This document shows positions 46,815 through 57,478 of a DNA stretch of 64,000 nt, piece after piece. The translations under genes and the position numbers were made by a program. Numbering within the stretch: the stretch's first letter is position 1; each line of letters opens with the position of its first letter. The notes beneath the pieces are model-generated. The model did not search any database, was not told where the DNA came from, and saw nothing but the letters and a program-made list of their open reading frames with translations. The stretch spans positions 21,826,176 through 21,890,175 of the forward strand of contig CM044963.1 in NCBI GenBank assembly GCA_024516035.1, in the 5' to 3' direction. This DNA comes from Bactericera cockerelli. Taxonomy: Eukaryota; Arthropoda; Insecta; Hemiptera; Triozidae.

Positions 46815-47616
46815 ATAGCCCAGGCAAATTAGTGCTAAAATGGGGTCTAGCGTGAAAAAATTGCTCAATAGCTGGAAATCGTTTTAAACCCTTAAAGGGG
46901 TCCTGAATAATGGGTATATGAGTTTGCGACGGATTTTAGGTTGTGCTTCCGAGTTTAGGGCCTAAATAGTGCAAATTTTTTGCACTTTTTTTTAAAATTG
47001 CGCTTATAACTCAAAATGTATTTATTCTACAGAAAATTTTACTCAGTTCTTATTTAAGGAACATAAAATTATGCGTCTAATGACGTTTGAATCATTAAAA
47101 AAGGTTAAGCCGTTCAGCCACAATCGCTCCTCAAACATGGGTGGTTTTTTCAAACATAGCTCAAATTTTGAAAATTCTCAACTTTTAACGCCTGTAAGTC
47201 AAAAAGGACTGCACCAATTGAAAAATTTAATAGAATCGAACTTGTAGAAAATGTAATTTTAAGTAAAATACTGTTTGAAATTTGAAATTTGCTCACTCCA
47301 GTGCTGAGATATGATTTTTCGTCCCTAGCGCCAAATTTCCGCTAAGGCAGTGCAACGCAAGAAACTTCATCTGAACTCTAAAATTCTCATATTCTTACAA
47401 CTTTTCAAGCAAAACTGAACGTAATCTATTGAATTCAGTCGAATAGGTAATTTTAAATTTAAATTTAAATTTGAGAAACTTGCACTGAATTTTACTAAGA
47501 TCTTCACTGAACATGTTGTGATTTCAAGACAGCTGGCACACTATGGAGGATGTAACTTGTTTTATATGCGGGAACATTGTGCAAGAAGGAATATTAATAA
47601 TAATATAATAATAAAA

Positions 47617-47914
47617 ATGCATTTTCTTTGTTTTGTTATGTCACAGTTTTAGTGGGTAGCGCAGAATCATAGAACTTTGCCAGTTTAATTTACAATATCT
47701 TGTATTATTTGAGTGCCTATGATTCAGCCACTGGTCGCTGCTTCATATCAAAGCAGCTACTCTTTTTTCCTCACGACTCACGAAGTATGAGTGGACCCCG
47801 AACATCCAAGTACAGAGCTACAGAGCAGAAAAAATCCCATCCCGCTGGGAATTGAACCCAGGTCACCATGCGTGCAATGCCTAGCGCGCTAACTCACTCG
47901 GCTACAGTGACTAC
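47617..47914 (-). mobile_element. H3 SINE, full length (left palindrome arm)
   Basis: Plus strand: TTTTGTTATGTCACAGTTTT, GTGGGTAGCGCAGAATCATA, TCAGCCACTGGTCGCTGCTT, GTGGACCCCGAACATCCAAG, GGAATTGAACCCAGGTCACC, CTCGGCTACAGTGACTACAA. With its mirror copy, the most complete H3 element. Confidence 0.9.
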
Positions 47915-47928
47915 AACATATTAAAGGC

Positions 47929-48453
47929 AAAGATAGAGGAATATTAAAGGAAAAGTCACTTCGAATGTTCATTGAGGACAGCAGGAGGAGAAATGATGTG
48001 CATCACACGTGGTTACAGACTCAAAGATCTGTTATACTTCACGAGAAGTGTCGCAAAGGTGTCTACACGAAGGAGTCAAACACTGTAAAGGCCGAAAAAG
48101 AAGCAAGAAACGGAAGCCGTGTGACAAGAGGCCGTGAGGAAATACCAAAATTCAACTTCAAGGAGCTCTGCTTCTACTGTGGAAAAGATGCCTCTGAAAG
48201 CTTCAAGGTTAAACAGAAAAAGCTTCCTCTTCATAGACGTGAAATTCAGACACAAGAAATAATGCAAAAAATTAAAGGTTCTGCAATTGCCAGAGGAGAT
48301 GAAATGGGGGCGGTGGTATTGCGTAAGATGGCAATTGAATCAGACCTCGTAGCCGCTGGAGGCAAGTACGATTCTTGTCGTGGTATGTTCTTTAATTCAC
48401 GCCCATCTATGGATCCTGATGCAGCTCAAGGTATATCTGGACGAGGGGAGTGA
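47929..48453 (+). CDS. Uncharacterised Zn-type protein, 5'-truncated (left arm and spacer)
   Basis: The frame is open from ~47929; ATG at 47965 gives 162 residues. Visible possible metal ligands are HEKC (26-29), CFYC (69-72) and YDSC (138). The central region is Lys/Arg-rich. Spaced C/H motifs with HxxC and CxxC remind me of uncharacterised transposon-linked proteins in insects, where they precede longer polypeptides; this is from memory. An H3 SINE lies 15 bp upstream and removes whatever preceded. Residues 1-75 are duplicated in the right arm; the rest extends into the spacer and ends at TGA. Probably a decaying transposon gene. Confidence 0.5.
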   Translation, partial: KDRGILKEKSLRMFIEDSRRRNDVHHTWLQTQRSVILHEKCRKGVYTKESNTVKAEKEARNGSRVTRGREEIPKFNFKELCFYCGKDASESFKVKQKKLPLHRREIQTQEIMQKIKGSAIARGDEMGAVVLRKMAIESDLVAAGGKYDSCRGMFFNSRPSMDPDAAQGISGRGE

Positions 48454-48454
48454 A

Positions 48455-49082
48455 TTAATGTAGTAACTGGGGCTTTGAAGCCGAAAGACCTAAGTTTCCC
48501 AGTTACTGGGGTTTAACGAAGAAAAGGCCGCTGGTTCAATAACGCTACTACGAAAGGTGTAGGTGTATTAAAGAGTATTAAATTTACACGGAAAGATAAA
48601 AGGAAGAAATAAACTACTACTATGAAATGAGATTGGATGATCTTACCTTGAGTACTTGTACCAAGTACTAACGCCTTTAGAAGGGGATCAAAGGTGGTAG
48701 ATCGAGGAAGGAGAGAAGACGTACCCTGACCACTGGTTGTTACAATCTGAACGAGGCATCGTCGTTCCCAATCTATCGTACCGAATCTCTGGCTTTCTTT
48801 GTAAGATCATATGATATGCCTATCATCTGATATCGAAGTGTTATCTCTAACAGTTAGGGGCGTAGAGATCGAGTGATATGCGCGGGGTAAGTTTGGAGTC
48901 AATTCAAACTGGAGTCACATGGCGTGAACAGGGAGAGTTCGCTCAAACTGGTCACTAGTGGGATTGATTTCACCTTCAGTATGGAGCTTCTAGGTACTAA
49001 CGACTTCTTAGGAGTGAAGCACTGAATACCCCCCATAGCATGGAACGTATCATGGCCTTATCATCACTAAAAATTCATTAAC
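48455..49082. other. Palindrome spacer, no further gene recognised
   Basis: AGTAACTGGGGC...TTTCCCAGTTACT at 48462-48510 is a small inverted repeat. 48979-49020 pairs with 49139-49182. No coding pattern beyond the truncated frames. Confidence 0.5.
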
Positions 49083-49406
49083 TCAATTCGTATATGACAA
49101 CGCCGATATAAACATGGATACCATTGATGGCCATGAAAAGTGGTTCACTCCTAAGAAGTCGTTAGTACCCAGAACCTCCATATCTTTTCCACAGTAGAAG
49201 CAGAGCTCCTTGAAGTTGAATTTTGGTATTTCCTCACGGCCTCTTGTCACACGGCTTCCGTTTCTTGCTTCTTTTTCGGCCTTTACAGTGTTTGACTCCT
49301 TCGTGTAGACACCTTTGCGACACTTCTCGTGAAGTATAACAGATCTCTGAGTCTGTAACCACGTGTGATGCACATCATTTCTCCTCCTGCTGTCCTCAAT
49401 GAACAT
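49083..49406 (-). pseudogene. Mirror copy of the Zn-type protein start
   Basis: The first 75 residues are the same as in the + strand copy at 47965, ending at CFYCGKD. Then, beyond the arm border at 49192, the frame reads unrelated MEVLGTNDFLGVNHFSWPSM to a stop. It lacks the last third of the protein, so it is a palindrome-generated truncation. Confidence 0.65.
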
Positions 49407-49457
49407 TTGAAGTGACTTTTCCTTTAATATTCCTCTATCTTTGCCTTTAATATGTTG

Positions 49458-49765
49458 TAGTCACTGTAGCCGAGTGAGTTAGCGCGCTAGGCATTGCACG
49501 CATGGTGACCTGGGTTCAATTCCCAGCGGGATGGGATTTTTTCTGCTCTGTAGCTCTGTACTTGGATGTTCGGGGTCCACCATACTTCGTGAGTCGTGAG
49601 GAAAAAAGAGTAGCTGCTTTGATATGAAGCAGCGACCAGTGGCTGAATCATAGGCACACAAATAATACAAGATATTGTAAATTAAACTGGCAAAGTTCTA
49701 TGATTCTGCACTACCCACTAAAACTGTGACATAACAACACAAAGAAAATGCATTTTTATTATTAT
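49458..49765 (+). mobile_element. H3 SINE, full length (right palindrome arm)
   Basis: AGTCACTGTAGCCGAGTGAG, TTAGCGCGCTAGGCATTGCA, GGTGACCTGGGTTCAATTCC (B box), GTAGCTGCTTTGATATGAAG, CTGTGACATAACAACACAAA. It differs from its mirror copy at only a handful of positions. Confidence 0.9.
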
Positions 49766-50533
49766 ATTATTATTAATATTCCTTCTTGCACAATGTTCCC
49801 GCATATAAAACAAGTTACATCCTCCATAGTGTGCCAGCTGTCTTGAAATCACAACATGTTCAGTGAAGATCTTAGTAAAATTCAGTGCAAGTTTCTCAAA
49901 TTTTTAAATTACCTATTCGACTGAATTCAATAGATTACGTTCAGTTTTGCTTGAAAAGTTGTAAGAATATGAGAATTTTAGAGTTCAGATGAAGTTTCTT
50001 GCGTTGCACTGCCTTAGCGGAAATTTGGCGCTAGGGACGAAAAATCATATCTCAGCACTGGAGTGAGCAAATTTCAAATTTCAAACAGTATTTTACTTAA
50101 AATTACATTTTCTACAAGTTCGATTCTATTAAATTTTTCAATTGGTGCAGTCCTTTTTGACTTACAGGCGTTAAAAGTTGAGAATTTTCAAAATTTGAGC
50201 TATGTTTGAAAAAACCACCCATGTTTGAGGCGCGATTGTGGCTGAACGGCTTAACCTTTTTTAATGATTCAAACGTCATTAGACGCATAATTTTATGTTC
50301 CTTAAATAAGAACTGAGTAAAATTTTCTGTAGAATAAATACATTTTGAGTTATAAGCGCAATTTTAAAAAAAGTGCAAAAAATTTGCACTATTTAGGCCC
50401 TAAACTCGGAAGCACAACCTAAAATCCGTCGCAAACTCATATACCCATTATTCAGGATCCCTTTAAGGGTTTAAAACGATTTCCAGCTATTGAGCAATTT
50501 TTTTACGCTAGAGCACTAATTTGCCTGGGCTAT

Positions 50534-51107
50534 AAGAGCTTTTGGTTAAAAAAAAAGTTGCATCAAGGTACTCATCTTATACATATTTTTCTTTGTTAAT
50601 CAAAAATGTCTTTTTCCTTGTTGTAAATTACTGGGTTAGGTAAATAAAAACATACAAACAACAATAGGATGTTCTCATTTCTGAATGAAAATTTAGGCTT
50701 CAGTCGGGTTTCACAATATTGTTTTTGAATTTCTCTTCAAAACATAGAACGGGATTTTCTTTCTCCAAATATTATAAAAGCAGTGTAGATGCCACAGGCA
50801 TTATCAGAACCCATAGTAGAAATTGGTTTGTATTATATCATGTGTTATGTATTAGGTTCTGTCTTTGCTATTTTTTATGTTTTTTTTGCAGTGGGAGGGG
50901 TGAGACTTTGCTATAGAGAATGTATACTCTCGTAGTTATTACCGCGGGAAATAAATAGGCGTAACAAGAATTTTCAATTCAATTTTCTGTTTTTTGTTCA
51001 GAAGTGGTATGAGACGCTGCTTTTTAGGATGCTGTTTTCGACAAAGAGAATATATTATGAGTGAAAACAAAAATATGCTAGTAGTTTTCTACGTAAAGTA
51101 GCTTATT
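50534..51107. other. No gene recognised
   Basis: AT-rich. The + frame 50719-50916 has no recognisable features. Confidence 0.5.
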
Positions 51108-51250
51108 ATTATTATTATTATATAATTCTTTATTAGATACAAAAGGACATTATGTACATATAAATAATAATTTTAACAGTGAAAAATCAAAAAAACAATA
51201 TATACAATAAAAATGAAAAAGAATAGAAAATATTTGAAAACATGTACATG
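51108..51250 (-). mobile_element. LINE 3' trailer fragment
   Basis: ATTATTATTATTATATAATT, CTTTATTAGATACAAAAGGA, CATTATGTACATATAAATAA match the tail side of the copy at 34137; the stem-loop end is lost. Confidence 0.65.
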
Positions 51251-51299
51251 CTTTCATATACATATTATTATACATATCTCGTGTCTCATCTACCCCTAT

Positions 51300-51717
51300 A
51301 TCTCCTATTATTAAACATAAACTTGCTCAAATCTGGTGTCATAGTGTCGGTTTACCTACACTTCTTCTATTATCAAACTAAAACTCGATCAAACCTTGTC
51401 TCATAGTGACTGTTTTACCCACACTTCCCCTATTATCAAACTAAAACTTGATCAAATCTGGTGTCAAAGTGACTGTTTTACCCACGCTTCCCCTTTTATC
51501 AAACTAAAACTCTATCAAACCTTGTCTCAAAGTGACTGTTTTACTCACACTTTCCCAAGTATCAAACTAAAAATTAACAAATTTGGTGTCCTTGGGTCTA
51601 TTCTACCCACACTTTCCCTATTATCAAACTAAAACTCTATCAAATTTGGTGTCAAATTGTCTGTTTTACCCACACTTTCCCTATTATCAAACTAAAACTT
51701 GATCAAATCTTGTGTCA
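51300..51717 (+). repeat. Seven tandem ~60-bp units
   Basis: The unit is CTATTATCAAACTAAAACTT + GATCAAATCTGGTGTCAAAG + TGACTGTTTTACCCACACTTCC. Starts are near 51306, 51368, 51430, 51490, 51554, 51618 and 51679. Alternate units carry AAACCTTGTCTCA versus AAATCTGGTGTCA, hinting at an older dimer. Confidence 0.9.
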
Positions 51718-51779
51718 CAAAAGAAGACGCTAGGGAGAAAGGCCTCAGCTCCAGGCCTCCTTGTGCTGCTGACCTGTCA

Positions 51780-52600
51780 CCTTCTATTATGAAACATTAT
51801 TTTGACAAGGCCTCACTTTCCTTTTTTCTTCTCTTTCCTCTCTTCTTCAACCACCTCTTCATATTTGCTCCTCCTTCCTAGAACTTCTTCTTGTCAAATT
51901 TTCTTTCTCCTTTTTTCTTCTCATGCTATCACACTGACTCTCACTAAGGCAAATTGCATCACATGTTGTTTCTTCTTATATTGTGTAATAATTGTGTTTT
52001 TCCCACTTTTCTATATCTCTCATCTGACTCTCCTTTTTCTTATCTCTCCCTTCTTTCTTGTCGTGTTCTTTTTTTTTCTCCTTGTGAATATAATTATCTG
52101 ATTGTCTTTCTCCAATTTCTTTGTAGCTTTCTTTTTTCGTATGTCTTTTGTGTTTGTTTTTATAAATTAAAAAATCTGCCTTCAATTCCTTCTAGCTATC
52201 ATAGTGTCTTTTCTTTCCCTATTCATTCAGTATATTTTCTAAGTTTCTCACATTTCACCATTTTTCTCACATTCCGTTTCCTAATTTATTTTATCTTTAT
52301 AATCTTTTTCTTTATACATTCATTCTGTTTTCTCTCTTTCAATTTCGTCACATTTTCTTCTTGTCCCACTTTATTTATTAGTTTCTGTTATTTTTTCCTA
52401 ATGTAAGTGGATAGATAGTCCTTCACTTTCATCTCCTTTTTGCGATGTTCTTCAATTTTCTACCTCTCTATCTTTTTAAACGTAGAAAACATTGTAAATA
52501 TTATATTACAACTAAATAAACAAACTTAGGGAAACTGTCTTCTTTTCTTATCTAAACAATAAATAGAAGATGTTATTAAAAACGGCCTGCCCTTTTATAT
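51780..52600. repeat. TC/T-rich low-complexity DNA
   Basis: Degenerate TTTTCTTCTC and TTTCTC sequence; the overlapping + frames (99 and 150 aa) are Phe/Leu/Ser-rich shadows. Confidence 0.65.
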
Positions 52601-52659
52601 TTATCTTCCTCTCTCTTGTTCCTCATTTTTATTGACTTCACTCTTTAGCACAACTGACC

Positions 52660-52790
52660 TCTGTAACTCAATAGATTAGTTAGCGGCTGGAATCTAGAGG
52701 TTGGTGGTTTGAGTCTCAGATGCCGCAGAGTTTTTGTAATATGGGTTTGAGTAATTGTGACACCACTCTTATGAATAACACAAATCTTAT
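52660..52790 (+). mobile_element. H2 SINE, diverged
   Basis: CTGACCTCTGTAACTCAATA, GGCTGGAATCTAGAGGTTGG, TGGTTTGAGTCTC (B box), GGGTTTGAGTAATTGTGACA, AATAACACAAATC. Old copy with the same block order. Confidence 0.65.
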
Positions 52791-52805
52791 CATTTGCTGG
52801 TCAAA

Positions 52806-52932
52806 GGGCGAAATTAATAGACTTTTTTATATATCTCAGTCATAGCAAGGCGCGGATTGCAAAATGTCGTAGAGGGGAAGACCGATGCTACGCAATGACT
52901 TAAGTTTTAGATTTTGTCTATTAATTTCGCCC
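52806..52932. mobile_element. MITE family 'GGGCGRAATTAATAGAC', copy 1
   Basis: GGGCGAAATTAATAGAC is perfectly inverted at the right (GTCTATTAATTTCGCCC). Right flank TTAA, left flank CAAA. The middle GGATTGCAAA...GACTTAAGTT is shared with the copy at 58341. A TTAA target suggests piggyBac-type mobilisation. Confidence 0.88.
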
Positions 52933-52979
52933 TTAATCTCTTAAACTTCTTTGTCACTCTCTTCCAGTAGCTCTTTGAT

Positions 52980-54660
52980 CATGTTTTGCTGTTTTCCTTT
53001 CTATTTCAATATCACTCACTATCTTGTACACTTCAAGTCTCTTTCACTTTGATACCCTAATAATTTCCAACTAACTCGCACTTCTGTCGTCCTCATTCCT
53101 CATTTTCCCTCTTATCTCTCCAACACTTCCTCAGCCTCTCCTGTGTGTCTTATAATTTCCAACTCACTCACACTCTTAACTCACTCTTTTATCTCTTCTA
53201 TCCCCTCATTTCCTCTCGCTCTATTTCTTTCCTTTGCCCATCCTGTTTGTCTTTACCCGACCCAAGTGTTTTTCCGCTTCGCTCACTTTCCAATCAACTC
53301 GTTTTTCCTTCATCTTTGTTATCAGGTTCGGTTCTGACCGTCTTATTAACTTCCCTTTCTTTGTTTTTCTTTCTCTATTTTTGCTTTTGCTTTCGTTGTT
53401 GCATATTTTGTTATTTTTAGTAACTTTGTTTTTGTTGATAATTTTCCGATTCCTTAATCTTTGTTATCGGGTTTCGATCCGACCGTCTTATTTACTACTC
53501 TATCCCTATTCTCGTCTTATTTTCTTTATTTTTTGTTAGTTTTGCTTTCTTAGTTACAAATTTTGTTCTTTTTTATTATTATTATTGGGAATTTTCTTTC
53601 ATTTTTGTGATCGTGTTTGGATCTGACGGTCTTACTTACTTCTCGTCTCTTGTTTTTGTTGCTTCTGCTCTCCATGTTGCTTATTGTTAGTTTTATTAAT
53701 ATTATTTATGTTGATAATTGCCCTTCGGAATTAATTTTGACCATAGTATTTACCAAACTATCTTTGTCTTTCCCTTTTCGTTCCTCTCTCGATATTGTTT
53801 TTTTTTTATGAATATTTATTTAAAGAGAGGTCTGTAACATTCAGAGTCATTGCCCCTGATATTGCTTTAGTTGATTTAGTTATTGTTGATTTTTTTCATT
53901 TAATTTCGTTGTTTCAGTCTCGTTACTGACCTATTTAACTTAACACCTGTATTGCCTTATTATTTATTTCTTTGTTTCTGCTGTTGATTTTGTTGTTGCT
54001 GCTACTTTCTCATTTTTTTTTTCAATTTTGTGTTTTTTGTGCTGTTATTGTTTATGATCTTGTTGGTGTTTTTCTGCTGGATGTTTTTTGTGGTACATTT
54101 TTTTCATTTTTTTTTTTTTTAACACAAATTTGTTCACAATAGTCTGTTACGGTTCCTCAATTTCTCTTTCATTATCTCTCTCATTCCACTTCACGTCAAT
54201 TTTTCTCTTACCACCTTCCAATGAACTCGATTTTCCTGTATCTATATTATCACTTCTACTCCTGAGTTCTGACCATCTTATCTACTACCTCGTATCTTTC
54301 GTGCTCTTTTTTCCTTGTCTGTCCTTTATTCCAGTGTTTACTTTTGACTCGAACCTTTTCCTCAGAAAGCCAAACCTCCCCCCCCCCCTCATTTATCGAA
54401 TCCTTTTGATAGAGCCTACAAAAAGGGTTCTGACCTCGTCTGAAAAGCTTCTACAGAATCTTACTCCTTTAAAAATATCTTCATGTAGTTTCCCTAGTTT
54501 GTTATTTTTATTATCTTTGTCTGCTTGTTTCTTCCGGACATGTTTATTTACATATTTTCTGACACACACAAGAAAATAAGTAAATCTTTGCTCCATTTTT
54601 ATTTTATATTTTTTTTCTTCATAAACATACCTGGTTATGAAGATTTTTACCACTTTGGTT
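52980..54660 (+). repeat. TC-rich degenerate satellite with recurring GTTATC...GACCGTCTTATT phrase
   Basis: CTTTGTTATCAGGTTCGGTT + CTGACCGTCTTATTAACT at 53315 recurs, diverged, near 53460 (GATCCGACCGTCTTATTTAC), 53605 (GGATCTGACGGTCTTACTTA) and 54245-54285. Spacing of ~145 bp between the first three points to an ancient tandem array. AACTCGTTTTTCC-like and TTTCCAACTMACTC phrases also repeat. Confidence 0.6.
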
Positions 54661-54778
54661 TTTTTTTTATAGTTATACTATAAATAATAAATAACTTTCA
54701 ATTTGATCGATGTTTTTTATTTTCCTTGAAAGGACGTCTTTGTATTAATATCATTGATATTATGTAAGAATAATGAAG

Positions 54779-54965
54779 AAGCGTCGATGGCACTTTGAAT
54801 ACACTAGTTCTCGTTCTGTTACCGAAGTTAAGCAACGTATAAAATGAGGTTGGGAATCGGATGGGTGACAACTCAAGTTCAAGCACTCGTGATGCTGGCT
54901 ATTACCAACCTAACGTTGGCTGGTTGAGGTTAAATTGGCTATTGACTTCGTAAGTCTGGTTTGGA
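54779..54965 (+). mobile_element. 5S-rRNA-derived SINE, 5' two thirds
   Basis: GCGTCGATGGCACTTTGAAT, ACACTAGTTCTCGTTCTGTT, ACCGAAGTTAAGCAACGTAT (box A), GGATGGGTGACAACTCAAGT, CTCGTGATGCTGGC, then an altered core (GTTGGCTGGTTGAGGTTAAA). GTTCTCGTTCTGTTACCG is closer to genuine 5S than the 26711 copy. Confidence 0.85.
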
Positions 54966-55400
54966 GTCGAAGCACAAAGATAATGATAAGCATTGTTCTT
55001 CCCTTTCTACATATTTTTCCTTTCGTTGTTCCCTTTTTCTCTAACTTCATATCTTTATGACCTCTCTCTTTCTTTATTTTCCTCTTCTCATCTCTCTTAC
55101 TTGTCTTTCTATTTCTAAGTCATTATTTCGAGTTACTTCTATACACCACGATTTTTCATTTCTACATTCGAATCTTTCATTAATTTTCCTGTCCACTTTT
55201 ACCTCATTTTTCACAATCTCTTTCCTACATCTGACTTTTCCCATATCTTCATTGCTGACAGTATGTATTGAGAAAAATCTATTGTGTTCATTTACTTTCT
55301 ACCTTCGATTTTATCATTGGTTTCAACTACGTATGTTGTACAGAATGGCAAAGAACTTTTGTTCACCAGAAATTTTTTTCCCTATTTCTAATATTTAAAG
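54966..55400. repeat. T/C-rich low-complexity DNA
   Basis: Continuation of the TC-rich field beyond the SINE; the 113-residue + frame is compositional. Confidence 0.5.
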
Positions 55401-55511
55401 AAAAAAATAACCCGTGTTGGTCGGAGTTATATTGGTAAGAATTATTTCACACAAGTGTTTCACAAGCTGGTTTTTGACATTTTCATGTCTTTGCTCTGGC
55501 ACATAACCAAA

Positions 55512-55690
55512 ATTATGTGACGAAATTGTGTAACGATATTATGTAACGATATTATGTAACGATATTATGTAACGAAATATCGAATTGTAAAGGGAGAGAA
55601 GTCTTCTAATATCGGATATCGATATTATGGTTTCGATATTATCGATATACCTAATATCGATATTTTCGTTTCGATATTGCAACCCTAAGA
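55512..55690 (+). repeat. GATATTATGTAAC tandem repeat and ATCGATATT palindromes
   Basis: The 13-bp unit GATATTATGTAAC occurs about four times to 55575. It is followed by densely repeated ATATCGATATTATCGATAT words to 55680. Confidence 0.8.
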
Positions 55691-55854
55691 GAAGAGGGAA
55701 AGTGTGTGTCATGCGCACAATACGAAATTTGGTCAGTTGGGTTTTGGACCTTGAATAGTAAAGATGAAAATGTCGAAATGGTTGCATACTCGTATGCAAG
55801 CGTTTTTTTAAACAAAAATTTAAGATTGCTTTCAACTGCATGGTCATGTCAGTA

Positions 55855-55975
55855 GACACCGTGGCAGAGTGAGTTAGCGCGCTAGGCATTGTACGCGTGG
55901 TGACCTGGGTTCGATTCCCAGCGGGGCAGGAATTTTTTTTGAGTAGTTGTGATATCATAAAAGTTAACACAAAAA
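55855..55975 (+). mobile_element. Chimeric SINE: H3 head with H2 tail
   Basis: GACACCGTGGCAGAGTGAGT, TAGCGCGCTAGGCATTGTAC, GTGACCTGGGTTCGATTCCC (H3 head, intact A and B boxes), then AATTTTTTTTGAGTAGTTGT, GATATCATAAAAGTTAACAC (H2 tail). Heads and tails each occur with other partners elsewhere in the window. Confidence 0.85.
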
Positions 55976-55989
55976 ACTGCCGTGCTTGC

Positions 55990-56394
55990 TGGAACTTGGC
56001 CTGGCACACTGCCGTGCGCTCAGATATGATAACTTTAACTTAACTTAAATTTCTTTAAATTATGGGTAAAAATGTATATTTTTTTATTGTTTAAAATAAC
56101 ACATCTATTGAAGGTTGTATATTTGGTCCATAACACTGACATGTGGTGGAGTATCGAACCCATAGAAAAACAATAAAACCAAAAAATAAAAAAAAATATC
56201 AAATATCATTAATAATTTATTATTATTTTCTCATTAAAACTAATGAAATCATTATTTTGCTAGACACATTGCATAATCTGTAGAGTTTCACGGCGCTCAT
56301 AGAAAAACAGAACGCGATACCGAACACCTGTGAAAACGTGACTACGGACGGGGAACAAGAAAGAGATACAGATTTAAAATTACGTGAGCTAGAA
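55990..56394. other. No gene recognised
   Basis: AT-rich, with a repeat scrap at 56265-56302 shared with 22640. Confidence 0.45.
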
Positions 56395-56726
56395 TAGAGA
56401 AAGAAAGTAGGAGAGAGTGTGATGGAAAGCTGGATAAAGAGAGAGAGAGGGGCAGAAATGTAGCTATGGTTGCAGAGAAAACAGGCTGAGAGAGAGAGAG
56501 GGGGGGAGAGAGAGAGAGAGAGAGAGGAAGAGAAGGTAAAAGAAGGGATAGAAGAGGAGTATAGAAGAAAGTTTAAAGAGATAGAGTGAGAAAAGAAAGA
56601 GAGTGAAAGAGGGAGAGAGAAAGACAGAGAGAAAGAATGAAGAAAACCTGTAAAATGTAAACATATCTCACTCACTCTCTCTCTCTTTGTCCTCGGGCTC
56701 TCCTTTCTCTCTCTCTCACCTTTTCC

Positions 56727-56757
<31 letters not shown>

Positions 56758-56825
56758 GCCTTATCCCTTTCTCTCTCTTTCTCCCACTCTCGCCCTATCC
56801 CTTTCTCTCTCCCTATCGCCAGTGT
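56395..56825. repeat. GA block facing a CT block
   Basis: GA-rich 56395-56645, then CT-rich 56667-56822 (CTCGCCTTATCCCTTTCTCT repeated as CTCGCCCTATCCCTTTCTCT). As an imperfect inverted pair it could form a long hairpin. Confidence 0.8.
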
Positions 56826-57009
56826 AAAACAATATTCAAATGAGCTTATCTTCTCTCTCATTCAGTCTTATGTAACTTCCAGCATTTATGTTATCTCTAT
56901 TTCCTTCTCCCTTATTACTTTTTGTAGGTATACAACAAGTCTCTTGTTCGCTTTTATATGACACTGCATAATACTCGAACAATAATATGTGATACTAGTT
57001 TATACAATA

Positions 57010-57195
57010 GTAATAATAATAATACGCCTTATTTATACTGCCCGATTTGGACTATTAAGTCCCATTATTCCAGCAGTAAGCCCAAGACGTATTAGTATGT
57101 GGTAAAAATCGAAAACTTGTCATGTCCCGGCTGGGTTTTGAACCCCCGTCCTCTGGATTTACAGAATGCCGCCTTTACTACTGAGCTACCGGTAC
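57010..57195 (-). mobile_element. H6 SINE, full length
   Basis: Plus strand: AATAATACGCCTTATTTATA, TTGGACTATTAAGTCCCATT, CAGTAAGCCCAAGACGTATT, TCATGTCCCGGCTGGGTTTT, GAACCC (B-box complement), GAATGCCGCCTTTACTACTG, AGCTACCGG. Mirrors 44107-44300. Confidence 0.85.
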
Positions 57196-57296
57196 ATGTA
57201 TACAACCCAACCTGGATGATAATGAACCTTAGGGATAAAAAATATTCTTGTATCCAGGTTTCTCTTAAAAAGAGATTATTTTCCCTCTCTTTCCCT

Positions 57297-57478
57297 CATC
57301 ATCATAGGGTGGCGTCATCGTGAACGATGGTAGCCAGATAGTGGAGGAGTTTACTCAGCAGTTCTACCACTGCCTTTACAAGGAGGCTAATACTCGTAAG
57401 TCTACTAACTGACTAGGGCCCCCAGAACCAAGGCAGTGCTGGTCTACTCCCTGGTTAAAGTCCCCAGCCAGACGATAA
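57297..57478 (+). repeat. Dispersed repeat, single-unit version of the 7440 element
   Basis: CATCATCATAGGGTGGCGTC, GTGAACGATGGTAGCCAGAT, CTACCACTGCCTTTACAAGG, AGGGCCCCCAGAACCAAGGC, then one CTGGTCTACTCCCTGGTTAA + AGTCCCCAGCCAGAC unit. Confidence 0.85.

Larger units (their letters stand above)
46815..50533. repeat. Giant palindrome: ~1.35-kb arms, 1.0-kb spacer
   Basis: The left arm 46815-48189 and right arm 49192-50533 are reverse complements at an estimated 98-99% identity. The main differences are a 10-bp AAAATGGGGT insert near the left outer end and a few substitutions. Each arm holds the same unknown 800-bp segment, an H3 SINE and the start of an open frame. The spacer has its own shorter inverted pair (48979-49020 / 49139-49182). 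Outer breakpoints lie at AATAGCCCAGGC / GCCTGGGCTAT. Confidence 0.92.

Noticed and set aside
57297..57410. Coding exon (frame reading GGVIVNDGS...)
   Set aside because: The other copy of the same sequence at 7440 has a stop and expands into a minisatellite; a dispersed repeat.
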